Shown piece after piece: positions 25,061 to 36,059 of a stretch of DNA of 64,000 nucleotides. Position numbers and translations under genes: made by a program. Every line of letters begins with the position of its first letter. Position 1 is the stretch's first letter. Where the stretch lies: assembly GCA_018398805.1 (NCBI GenBank), contig JAGFBZ010001180.1:310001-374000 (forward strand), written 5' to 3'. The stretch comes from Hirundichthys speculiger. Taxonomy: Eukaryota; Chordata; Actinopteri; Beloniformes; Exocoetidae. Under the pieces are notes generated by a model, which had not been told where the DNA came from, made no database searches, and saw only the letters and a list, made by a program, of their open reading frames with translations.

Positions 25061-28021
25061 TCAGGACAAAACACCAATGAGTTCTTCCTCATCATTGTCT
25101 CCAACACCATCTGTGGGACTGTCACACGTAGCCATGAGCCCCAGGCCCAGTTCTGCCAGTTCCTCACAGCTCATGTCAGTCGTCACCATGATCTTCGTCT
25201 CCAGGCGATTACACAGCGTTCCTGTACGAGGGCAGCGGGTAACCAATCTCTCTCAAGTACTCGTAGCCTTTGGTTCCAACAGCACAGCGGATCTTGCGGG
25301 CCTTCAGGATTGTCTCTGGAGACCAGACGGCTCGACGGGAGCGCTTGGTGAGAGAAAGAGCCCTGACCTGGTCCTCGTACAAAAAGTTCTGAAGCCCCTT
25401 CTCGATCCGATCGAGCCGATACAGACGCTTCTTCATCTCTTCCACCTGATGGAGAAGAAAATGTTAAGGTTACCTGTTTGAGATTCTCAATTAAGTTTCT
25501 ATAACTGATTTTATTTTTCACTGTCTAAGCATCAAACTGACAACTTTAAATGATCCAACAGATTCTTTTTTTTCCCCTCAGCAAATGCATCAGACACATC
25601 TGATTTTTTTTTTTTTTTATTGGGTCACATTTTTAAGTTTTTTAAAACACACATGAACAAAAAAGAGCAATTTGTAAACCTGTAAAAGTGGGAAGAGCTT
25701 GCGGACAAACAAAAAAAGGGGAAATTGTTAAGAATCCCACATCGTAACCTCACCGCTTGTGGTCTCAGTTTTCTTTTATGAAAACAGTATTCTGCCATTT
25801 CTCTCAAAAATCTTCACTCATCAGACACCAACTTTCAGCAAGAGAGAGCATCAACTGTCCTACCTCCCTCTGTAGTCGTGTAGTGTGCTGCATCTCCTGC
25901 TCCAGTTGTTTCTTCAGTAGCTGACACTGTGTGCAGGGGTGCTGGTCTTCAGCTGTCCTGTCTGACTCCTCTTCCTCCAGGCCTGGCAGAGGGGTGCGTC
26001 TGGCATAGCCGTGATCCCCAAAATTGAGCTCCTTTTCTACAAGAAAACACAGAGAAATCTCCAACTGATACTGCAGCTTTGAAAGTTTAGCACATTTAAA
26101 ATGCACCTCGCAAGGTTTTGACATATCTAATTAATAATCGGTTTTCTGTGGCAAACTACATTTTTAAGGTTTTGTGACATGTTCATTTGGTATCAAAACT
26201 GTGTTTTGTTTATGTGGAAATGATCGTTATCTAGCTTTATCTTTAGCTTCAAAGCTAAGGTTTTTCCCATTTTTCGGTGTGCTGCATGTGAATGAATCAT
26301 GCTATGTACAATTAAACTTGTATGGAAGAGGTTAAACTACTGCAATTCTAGTGCATTGTCCATGATCAATACCTATTAAGAGATCAGTATTACTTTAATT
26401 AGAGAGTGAGCAGACTGAAAACGGATGCATTTAGCACTGCTGTGTGGATGTTTTTGTTTTGTTTTTTTTTTTTTGGCCACTAGAGGTCAGAAAAAACCCT
26501 AACACCGTGGTTTTGAATGTAAGTCTATCTCAGGGATGCTCAACCCTTGGTCCTCGAGAGCCACAACCCTGCATGTCTTAGATGTTATGTTTCCCTGCTT
26601 CAGCACACCTGATTCAAATGAATGGATCATCATCAGCTTGTCATCCAAGTCTGCACAAGTCCTGTTAATGACCACGTCATGTGAATCAGGGGCGCTGAAG
26701 CAGGGAAACATCTAAGACATGCAGGATTGTGGCTCCCGAGGACCAGGGTTGAACACCCCTGGTCTATCTGATTTGTTATTAATTGGTGCTCTATTTAGAC
26801 AGGGGGAAGGGGGAAAATTAATGGCACATTACATGCCTTTCTTTTTTTTTTTTTTTTTTTTATCTATAGATTAAAGCAGGGGTGCCCAATCCTAGTCCTG
26901 GAGAGCCCCTATCCAGCAGGTTTTAGATGTTTCCCTGCTTTGTGACACCGTGATACAAGTGGCTGTGTCATCAACAGACTAGTGCAGACTTTGATGACAA
27001 CCTGATAACGACCATTAATTAGAATCAGGTGTGTTGAAGCTGGGAAAACTCTAAACCATGCTGGATAGGGGCTCTTCAGGACCAGGATGGGGAACCCCTG
27101 GATTAAAGTCTACCAATGATTAAGACAAATATCAAATTATTTTAACTTAGAGGTAGAGTGATTAAATATGATTAAGTAGGTCGATTGTTGGCCAGTTTAT
27201 AACAACCAGCATAGAATTTCAGCTGATTAACAGCAGCAACATCTGTGGACAGCTGTGTTGTTAAACACGTGACACTGGCCTTTGCTTTTTTCAATAAATT
27301 TGTTTTAAAACGTATACATGTTTAAGAAAGTTAAGTGTGTGCATATTTTTTTAACTGTTATGCTATTATATAGGGAAAATATAAATATAACCTATTAAAC
27401 ATATTACTTAAATAAAATGAATTAAAAATAATTCTGAATGGTAAAATTAAGCCTGTGCTTGTTTCGATCTGAATGATGGCTTGATACATGTGGTTAAACT
27501 TATGTTCAAAGCAGAAATACCTGGTTCAGGTTTCAGTGGCAGCAGTATGTATGGAGCGGTAACTGCCGGGTAAGGAGGGTCCCCAACACTGAACAGAGTG
27601 GGAATGGCATTGGGTTTAAGCTTCTTTCCTCCAGCTGGAGACCTGGCTATTTCCTCAAACTGGCTCTGCTCAAAATGGTCCTTAGGAAACAAGATAGGTA
27701 CAGAACAAACGTGCATTTTTAACCGGAAAGCAAAGATTGCAAAGTAAATGCATATTTATCTTACGGTCTTTTAAATGCACTGGCCGGGTGTGTGTAACTT
27801 GGAGTCTGCTTTCTTTTGGGGTGACGCATCTTTTTCCCCTACAGCACAATTAAGTGTTGTTGTAAACTCACTTGACAGAGTCTGGAGTGAGGAGTTGGCT
27901 CAAAGTCACGTCGGCAGTTTACCACCCATTTCTTCTTGCGTACAGGGTCTTTGGGGAACCTAAACAGCTGTTTTCCTATGCTGGTTGAATTGGAGCAGTT
28001 TGGAGCGGAGCAGCCACCCAT
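25061..28021 (-). CDS. THAP-domain protein with P-element-transposase-like HTH, apparent +1 frameshift
   Basis: Four coding exons: 28021-27872, 27680-27521, 26036-25864 and 25445-25061. The protein is 288 aa after removal of one base. Residues 1 to about 85 form a THAP zinc finger (C2CH: C4, C9, C49, H52) closing with the family motif NAIPTLF. THAP fingers bind DNA in a sequence-specific way. A Pro-rich linker, a CTQC pair and a charged coiled-coil stretch (about 137-185) follow. Residues 202-245 (WSPETI, then CAVGTKGYEYLREIGYPLPSYR and TLCNRLE) match the helix-turn-helix block of P-element/THAP9-type transposases. An acidic tail ending EEELIGVLS completes it. The catalytic RNase-H-like domain is absent, so this is not an active transposase. 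It may be domesticated, but that is inference. The frame breaks between SYR and TLCNRLE: one base of GGAA (plus-strand 25219-25222) is surplus; uncorrected, the protein ends after about 238 aa. Neighbour: head-to-head with toe1. I do not recognise a named orthologue. Confidence 0.82.
26523..26769. mobile_element. hAT-type MITE with 8-bp target duplication
   Basis: The element spans 26531-26761 (231 bp) in intron 2 of the THAP gene. It is flanked by perfect 8-bp direct repeats GTCTATCT (26523-26530 and 26762-26769), the target-site length of hAT transposons. Its ends, CAGGGATG and CACCCCTG, are inverted, and the two halves form long imperfect inverted repeats. There is no coding sequence, so it was mobilised in trans. 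Confidence 0.9.
26869..27108. mobile_element. Second hAT-type MITE with its own 8-bp target duplication
   Basis: The element spans 26877-27100 (224 bp), with ends CAGGGGTG and ACCCCTG. It is flanked by perfect 8-bp repeats GATTAAAG (26869-26876 and 27101-27108). It resembles the neighbour at 26531 and is also internally palindromic. Because the two target duplications differ, these are two separate insertions about 100 bp apart in the same intron. Confidence 0.9.
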
Positions 28022-28710
28022 TTCATACCCTTCAAAACAAACGGCGGAGCTTGATTTAGCAGTCTGAGTGAGCTCAGCGGGGATTTTATTTCATTACTCT
28101 AAGCTAATTACTTACACGGAGTAAAGGCAAAACGAATCTACGCTCGCATTAAATGTTTAGATGTTAAAACAGAAGAGCGCTGTCATGCTAAACAATACGC
28201 ACAAATTTCAGAAAACAATATAAATACTTTGTGAGGGAGAAAATATTTGACTTGTTTGAGCCAAAATGGCGTCCGTCTCGTCGATAGCCGAGTAATATTT
28301 AGGTGTCTTTGATATACGCCTTATTAAAACGCCTACTAAAACTTTAAAAACGAAACAAAATGTCTTAACTTAATTATAACGTTAATGTATAAATCTTTCA
28401 TATAGACTTATACAAATATTATTTTCATCTATTTAGTACGGTTATTTTATATGCATTCATGCAATTCTTTGGCCACTACAAATTAATTTTGTCAAAAGGA
28501 CCCCCAGAAGCACGTTGAAATGTTTACGGTTGAAGCGCTGCTAACTTTGGATTCTTATAAGTGGTCGAAAATGGCATTGAATAGTTTATAAAAACAATTT
28601 AAAAAGTAGCTAACAAAGAAAACCTTCGCTAACAAAGGCTGAAAGCATCTATATGTGGTGACTGTCGTCGCGAGCTAACCTTCTATGTGCCCGCCGGTAC
28701 CTGGTCAGAC
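28022..28710. promoter_or_regulatory. Shared head-to-head promoter region of the THAP gene and toe1
   Basis: The start codons of the minus-strand THAP gene (28021) and plus-strand toe1 (28711) are 689 bp apart with no other gene between, the usual geometry of a bidirectional promoter. An AAAATGGCGTCC motif at 28263-28274 matches the YY1 consensus often found just downstream of TATA-less start sites. No TATA box is evident at a useful distance. Promoter activity is inferred. Confidence 0.6.
28263..28274 (+). promoter_or_regulatory. YY1-like site
   Basis: AAAATGGCGTCC matches the core YY1 binding word (AANATGGCG) and lies in the intergenic gap between the divergent THAP and toe1 genes, where it could set a start site for either. 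Confidence 0.55.
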
Positions 28711-31700
28711 ATGACATCTTCTCTGATAGTTCCTGTTATCGATGTCCAAAATGATAATTTTAAGGAGCTTTGGCCTGCTTTGGTCATTGCAATTAAAACG
28801 TCGTCCTTCATTGCGCTGGACACGGTAAGTTCAAGTATCACACACACATATACACGTCTGTGCTCGGGTTACATTGGCTTCTCTGTTGCACATTTGGCCC
28901 TAATTGCTGGACGAGAGTCTTCCATTTATCAGAAAAGCTTGGTTCGTGTGCTGGGATGTCACAGCTGTGTATCGTTGCAGGAGCTGAGTGGTCTCGGAAA
29001 CAGGAAGTCCTTGCTGGCAGAGTGAGTAAAAGCATTTGCAGTCCTCTGATTTTGTCATCTTAACCTGCTCAATAAGTTATCGATCATTTCTCTTGGATTT
29101 TGACTTGCACAGGAGTGTTACAACCCTGATGGTTTCTGTGCTGTTTCAGATCCATAGAGGACAGATATAAGGCCATCTGCCATGCTGCTCGCTCTCGCTC
29201 CGTCCTCTCTCTGGGGATTGCCTGTTACAAGAAACTGGACGACAAGGTACTAAAACATTTTTAGCAGTTTGTTTAAAATACTTGGACAAAGGTATTTCTG
29301 TGATTATAACCATACTACGCATCATGTATCTAAAGATTATGATTATAGTATTCCTGAAAATAAGACGGTGATGCCAGTGAATCTTGATATCACACAATGG
29401 GATTTAATTCAGATTCACAGGTCACAATTTGAACCACAATTAAAAATTATTTTTGATTTATTATTTATTTCAGTATCTGTTACACTGTGTTAAAACCAAA
29501 TATTTTTCAATTTGTCTACAACATGATAATAGTGTGAACTTGCCTGGTTTTGGATTGTTCTCACACATACACAGAAGATGATGAGACATACTGTATGCAC
29601 GTATGAAAAGATTTTGCCAATTGAAAATAGCAGTTGCTCTGCAATGTCTGTGAAGATTTCTCTTGATTCATCTTGCTTTCATTACTCCTCCAGGATCCAG
29701 ACACGTACCTGGTCCAGGTGTATAACCTCACCCTGCTGTGTTCAGAGGAGTACATCATTGAACCCCAGTCAGTCCAGTTCCTGGTGCAGCACGGGTTTGA
29801 CTTTAACAAGCAGTACAGTCATGGAATACCTTACTGCAAGGGAAATAATAAGGTGATGATGCCTGCATGGCGCTCCATGTCCTACAGTGTGTTTCTGTGC
29901 CCTCAGCTACCAGTCTGTCCCTTTTGTAATGCCCCTCTAAACTTTACAAGTTGTTTTCATCCTTAGATATACGTCCTCAGATGCATTTCCTCATATATGG
30001 TATGATTTCCAAGTGTCCTTGTGCATTTTCTTATTTCCTAGGGAGGATCAGATGACCGTGGAGTCCATATCCGAGCGTTGTTCACTGAACTGCTACGTGC
30101 AAAGAAACCCCTGGTGCTCCACAACGGCCTCATCGACATGGCCTTCCTGTACCAGGTACAAGGATTTTATGTTTTTTCTTTCAGCTTCATGCCTGAGATA
30201 GTTAGTGTTTTCATACACTGTCCCATTAAATATCTTTTCCCCATTAGTAAAATATACTCACTGAAAAGTTGTAGATTTATGCAATTAACTGAAACTGCAT
30301 TGATTTATGCAGTGACACATAAAAATGTATCAAAAATCCTTTAACTATGGTTAACCACATATTTTATCTTTCATGATTGTGCGTTTCTCTCACCATGTAG
30401 CTTGTGTTTTTATTGCCTTCATATGTCTTCCGCCAGAGTTTTTATGCTCATCTCCCTGAGCGTCTGGCCACCTTCACAGCTGACCTGTCTGAGATGTTTC
30501 CTGCTGGCATTTATGACACCAAATATGTCACTGAATTTGAGCTGAGGCTGACTGCTTCCTATCTGGAGTATGCCTATAAGAAATGGCAAGTATTTGCTTA
30601 TAGTATGTTTGTGTATTTTATGTGCTGTGCTTGCTGTCTCTCAGACGCAGATAGCAAAAAGCTTTTACAACCAATTTCAAAAGGGGTGCTTAATGTGGAA
30701 TAAAGTATTGGAAGTCAAGTGGCTGACTCCGCCTCCTCAGACCAGCTGCTGTAACAGAGCAGTACATGGTTCACAAGTGTGTTTTTGTTCTGTTATCTCT
30801 GTGCTACAGTTGACCAAAGCAAGCCACAGTTGTTTCATGAAGACCTCAGGAAATTGTTTTTAACCTTTTAAAAAAACCATCATGTTTCCTTTTAAAACGG
30901 GGGTACCAGTCTGTGGGTCATTTGGTACTGGGGCCGCAGAGAAAAAATAAATCACCTCCATTATTACCGTTTGTTTTAATATCCGAGTTTAAATGATGTT
31001 TTATTTTGTAAAATGACCAGATTCTCTCTATTACACCCGTCTATGACTTACTCTTGACACAAAACAAGACTTCAAGACCCGTGTCTCAGTCACGTGGATA
31101 AATGTCTTCAGAAAGCGTCTTTCCGAACAATGTTACCGATGTTAGTTACGAGGGCGCTTTCTAATAAAGTTGCCGTGGATTTACATGTATTAGGGGTTCA
31201 AGTTGACACACAGCAAAGCCACTATTTTCAGAAAAATGTAAGCAATAATAAAACTATTCCAAATTATCCAGTTTTCACAAACTTAATATTGTTCATTTAC
31301 AGGCTGTCATGACAAAAATGTTAAAGGATTTGAAATTTGGTTAACTTATGCAAGGCTTCGGTTGGTGGCATTACCAAAAGTACCAATTTCTGACTTTTTA
31401 AAATGACTACAAAGCAGCTGGTTTTCACCCATAAGAAGCGCTGAAACTCTTAGGTGCCAGTATCTCATCAACGATGGAGCTAAAAATCTGAAATGTGGTA
31501 TACTCATACAAGGCTTCAGTTGTTTGTGTTCCCTAAAGTGGATTCTGGCTGAAACTAGTCAACTGTGAGTAAAAGTGGACACAAAAATAATGTCTCTGTT
31601 TGCTAATATCATCTTCTTCTCCTTCCAGCCAGTTGGATAACAGTCGCAGTGTCACGTCTGGAGTGACGGGACCTCAAGTTCATGTTGAGTTCTGTCAGTA

Positions 31701-34179
31701 TGCGGGTCATATGTCCACGTATGTGGATTATAGAGCATGTCCTGCTGTAGCTTCCTCTGAGGAACAGACTGACATCTGCCAGCGCTTCTCCGTAAGTCTG
31801 ACTTGTTTTAATAGTTTTTCTCCAAGAAAGTTTCTCAATATTATCACATAAATTCCAAAAACAAAATACCTAAATTGACTTAAAAAAAAAAATCCAGTGC
31901 ACTTGCCTGCCTAATGTTTCTCTCCATCATCAGAGCAGAGGGGCAGCAATCCAGTCTGTGTCTGTGCTGTTTCACTTATATTTTCACACATCCGTTGTAT
32001 AAATGCTACAGAAGTGTTAGGCATTGACTTAAGTCAATTGTTTTTTTAGCAAATTAACTGATTGTACAACAAATATATTTAATAGACAAAAAAAAAAGAC
32101 TTCTATACAGGTTTCTGGTAATGTTCATCTTTCTTAAATCCATATTTGATCCAAAATGTTTATAGCAACCGCTTGATATTTGGCTGAATATCCTTCAGCC
32201 AAACACATCTTCATCCGATGTTTCTGGACATTAGTAGCAAGTTTCTTGTCAAATTCTGGAGGAATTATTGTCCATCAGTTGCATTAAATTTCTTTTACTT
32301 TTTAGCACATTACATACATTGCATAAAGTTAAAGGCCCTTCCAAAAACTTAATGTTATCCCTTTAATCCAACACTGTCTTGTTTGAAAAATTAAATTACT
32401 TCCTAGTCTAAAGTGTCTTGCTGATACTTTGAGGTTTGGCTGAAGAGTTCTAGGTTAGTCCTCCTTCATTGTTCCCAGTTTCACCGCCCCAGACTATCAT
32501 GCATCCACCACCGTGTTTAAAAGTTCTTTAGCTTTTATAGTATTCTATACACATGTCTCTGTTCATTGAGTCGGTCATTGTATGGTCAGACCAGAAGTTT
32601 TTTGTTTTTTTTTTTCTGTTCACATGGTTTCCTTAAAGCTTATGTTGAGCTTGAGAGTGTCCAATTTCAAGCAGAGACATCTCTTTTGGAGGGATGTTCT
32701 CATTATATTGTTATATTGTATCATTGTGACTAGTGCTGGGCGATATGGAAAAAATCATATATCACGATATGGACTTTTATATCACGATAACGATATATAT
32801 CACGATATACCATAATAAAGTATGTTTTCAGTTATTCTCTGAAAAGTTTGACAAAAATTTCATTGCTTACTTTTCAACTTTATTTTAAAAGGACATTTAG
32901 CTGACTGTCACAAACATACATTTTAGTGCAGCAAAAACAGGTAGGTACAGAGGTACAGTAGCTTTCACATTTTTTTTAAAAGTGCACAACAGTTTCTGAG
33001 AGGAAAAACACATTTTTGCACTGAAGTTCAGCTATAAAAAATAAACACAAATTATTTTTCAACTTTCTGAAATCTGTAACCTTGTAGTGCAAAGTTTGCA
33101 AACCAATATAAAGTGTCTAAAGTAAACATCAGGGTGGAAGAGAACTCTGTTTAAGGCATTAACCATGAATAAAAGTGCAAACATAAAAGGCTACTTTGTA
33201 GAAGTAGATATGATCTATCAAATTTATCATTGCAGGTTATTTAATTACATATTTGCTGTAATAAATGATAAAATTAGGTTAGAAACGATAGAAGAGAATT
33301 GGCACGATACACACTTTTCTATCGTCCCCACGATATGTATCATCATATTGCCCAGCACTGATTGTGACAGTATGCAGACCTCTAATCAGCTGTTTAATAT
33401 TTTGAATAACTGTCCCATCTTTGTGTTTGATTGTTTGTTTGTCTGAAAGGCTTTTGGCTGGTGCCCGAACGGCACAAAGTGTCAGTTTTCCCACGACACA
33501 GACCTCATCATCCTCCAAGATGAGAAATGCAAGGATGACAAGAGGAGAAAGAGGAAGAGACAGAGAGAGAAAAAGAAAGGTGGGGGAGAGGGAGTGGAGG
33601 GCTCCTCCGTCTTAGACGGTGCCCCCCGAAACAAAATACAAAACATGGGAGTGGATTCAGCAGAAACACCGGGCGACCAACGGGAGGCAGGTGCTGAGTC
33701 GCGCCCAGACGTTGTGACGCAGGCGAACCTTGATGGGGGTGACAGACGGGATGAAGGGAAGGGCAGGAAAGCTGATAGTGAGGGAAACGGCATATCTGAA
33801 GACAAAACAGAAGCAAGAGACTCAGAAACAGCAGCCACAGCTGGTGAAACCAAAGCAGAAGAAGGTTGTGATGGAAAGTTGAATGACCACACGGCAGAGA
33901 CGAAGGCACAGAAGAAGAACGCTGATGCAGGAACACATCGGGCAGGATTTGATGCCTATATGACAGGATACATCTTTGCCTTCTCATGTGCTCTCAAACA
34001 AGACGGATGAGGCTGGAGAAGCAGCAGAAGAGGAAGAGCAGAAGTGGCTTTCTGCCTGTCTCAATAAAATCTATCTAAGTGGAAAGGCAGCTCCTCTTAA
34101 TGTGGTCAAGAGCACCTTCTCCAAGTCATCCAAGGCTCACATGCAAAAGATGGAGCTGGTGTGGGGCAGAAGAACGTAG
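28711..34179 (+). CDS. toe1: Target of EGR1 protein 1 (TOE1), 3' exonuclease, with apparent +1 frameshift
   Basis: Eight coding exons: 28711-28824, 28981-29021, 29150-29246, 29694-29852, 30042-30155, 30437-30585, 31629-31791 and 33450-34179. The protein is 521 aa after removing one base (human about 510). TOE1 is a DEDD-family deadenylase of Cajal bodies that trims 3' ends of snRNAs. Visible residues are the DxE motif (D37, E39, split by intron 1), [10 protein letters not shown] with D169, and AGIYDTKY with D202. A CCCH zinc finger follows (C275-x8-C284-x5-C290-x3-H294), then a Lys/Arg-rich block that fits a nuclear localisation signal, a long acidic low-complexity region and the conserved C-terminal [12 protein letters not shown] and YLSGKAAPL blocks. 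The last two blocks lie in different frames. One surplus base between 33964 and 34009 must be removed; otherwise the protein stops at 34010. Intron 6 starts with GC instead of GT (30586). The start was chosen at [13 protein letters not shown], the family N-terminus. Confidence 0.93.
30586..31628 (+). other. toe1: GC-AG intron 6 of toe1
   Basis: The exon ends AAATG and the intron begins GCAAGT, which is the consensus for the rare GC donor class. Only this choice keeps frame: TG joins C of the next exon to give Cys. The nearby GT (30590) would lead into TAA at once. The acceptor is ttccttccag at 31628. Confidence 0.85.
32150..32690 (-). mobile_element. Decayed Tc1-like transposon remnant in toe1 intron 7
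   Basis: Stretches such as 'actatcatgcatccaccaccgt' (on plus) and 'ggtcagaccagaag' resemble the antisense of Tc1-like transposase DNA common in fish, including the region encoding HGGGSIMVWG and the W-x-DE block. It is too decayed to translate. Recognition is by word similarity only, and the ends are not defined. Confidence 0.45.
32723..33368. mobile_element. Non-autonomous hAT element in toe1 intron 7
   Basis: The element spans 32731-33360 (630 bp) and is flanked by perfect 8-bp repeats ATTGTGAC (32723-32730, 33361-33368). The ends TAGTGCTGGGCGATATGG and CATATTGCCCAGCACTG are inverted with one or two mismatches. CGATATATCACGATA-type words inside both ends are typical of a common fish hAT family. 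No transposase is encoded. Confidence 0.9.
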
Positions 34180-35013
34180 TATGTGCTCTTTCTTTCAACA
34201 TGGTTGACTAGAATTCTCTGCATTTATAGAGAGGTCTGTGGAGGGTTGGACAACCCTCTGAATATTGATTTAGCTGCATCATCAGGTCAGTTCCTTAGTT
34301 TACATCAGTCTCTGCTTTAGTTTGTGTTGATTTAAGGTTAGCATGTTAAGTGCTACACTAAGATAAAATCTTTGTAAAGGTTACGCTGTTGTTGTGAACA
34401 TAGTAGGACGATGAAGAGAACATTTGGCTTAGAGTTTACACAGTCCAATTTCAGATTTTCTTAAAAGTTTGCCTTTCCAGTAGAGATTTTTGACCATTTT
34501 GGTTTTTCTTTCTTAGAACTATGATCAAATACATACATAAACAACAATGAAAGAATGTTGTTCCAAATGTTTCAGTTGTTGTTTATTCACAAGTCATTTT
34601 TATCCTATAGAGTGCACAAATTGCCTCATTTGGTATTTTGTACTCATAGTTTAAAAAAAAAAAAACTGTACATCAGTGCTTTCCAGTGTCATCACGATGT
34701 CTTTAATGTTAGGAAAAAAGCGTGGCTTTGTCTCTTCTACGGCCCGAGGCTGATGCCTTGATTCAGTTGGGTGAATCTCCAGTTCAGCTAAGTTTAGTTG
34801 GTGGATGCAGGTACATGCCAGCAGAGTGAACATAATAACTTTATGTTAAAATATTGATAACAAGGGGGAATTTTGTGGTTAAAGGTCAATTCATATGTCA
34901 ATGGGAAACAAAGCTTACTGCCTCCAGTATTTCAATTAATTTAGAAGAACATGAAGTTATTTTAAACTTGTATAAAGGTTCTGGAAAGTGTCCATCATTT
35001 GATTGAGCCGCTG

Positions 35014-35060
35014 TCCTCACCAAGGATCCTCTAGATCCTTGGTGAGGATCTAGAGGATCC
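35014..35060. repeat. Two interlocking 15-bp inverted repeats
   Basis: Hairpin 1 has arms TCCTCACCAAGGATC (35014-35028) and GATCCTTGGTGAGGA (35034-35048) with a 5-base loop. Hairpin 2 has arms GGATCCTCTAGATCC (35024-35038) and GGATCTAGAGGATCC (35046-35060) with a 7-base loop. All 15 pairs are perfect in both. The arms share bases, so only one hairpin can form at a time. The sequence lies about 840 bp past the toe1 stop, possibly in its 3' UTR. Confidence 0.92.
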
Positions 35061-36059
35061 TCATTCACGTTGTTCTTTTCATTGTTGGACACTCCTGATA
35101 TCACTTTGTGCCTGTGGATAACATCATTGGAAGTTTTTTTTTTTATTTTTTTTTTTTTACAATAGTTTTATTTTCTTAAACCAAATAATTTACACCAAAG
35201 GGGTAAGCAGAATTAACCAGACATTTTTTTTTTAAAAAAAAGGACAACTTCCAGCCTTTCTGAAGAAATACATGGAATCAAATTTTGTTGGCAAATTAGA
35301 ATCAAATGTTGTTTTTACTTTTTATTTTTTCTGCAGCTTTTTGAAGGTTGAAATCAAAATGTAAAAAGTGAAAAAACTTTGTAAAATTATTAAACTGGCA
35401 ATGAGATAATGTTCATCAGTCAGTGTCAGACTGTTACATCTTGTATTTCCTACTACAGTAGCCTTTACTGTTATCAGCAGAGTGGGATTAAATGAATAAA
35501 GAAATAATGCTGTTAATGGACAGTTGAGAGTTTGATACAAACTGCAAATAAAGCAAAATAACTGCAAATCATTTGACTTGAAGCTAAAATGCGTATTTAT
35601 TTATAATGTATATGATATTTAGATTTATTTAGAATCACTGGAGCGCAATCACATTTAGTTTGCACTCCTTCAGTTTCAATGCTGGTTGTCGGCTGTATTT
35701 AAAGAAAAAAAAAAGGAATGGATGTCCTAGTAGCTCTGAGGCTGTCGTGTGGAGTGACTTATTTTACTAAATGTTAGTCAGCTGCTGATGTGGACATGTG
35801 AACCGAATTTTATTGCAGTCCATCATGGAATAAATAATACTGTTTGTTCCAAAGGTACACCAGTTGTATACAGCTCTAACCTCAATATAAGTGGTATTTA
35901 TACATTTGTGCAACTCAGATTTTTACAGAATTAAAAACATAAAATGGCTTTGGATGAAAAAATATAATTGAGACATTAAAAACAGTAATGAAATAGACTC
36001 AAAAATAAAAGAGTATTATCAACAAATGTGTGTAGTAAAAAACAAAAGAGCAAAATCAG

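Noticed and set aside
25017..25481. 154-codon plus-strand frame
   Set aside because: It is antisense to the last exon of the THAP gene, which has clear domain matches on the minus strand.
33482..33987. Long minus-strand frames opposite toe1 exon 8
   Set aside because: They are shadows of the purine-rich toe1 coding sequence, and the plus frame matches the family.
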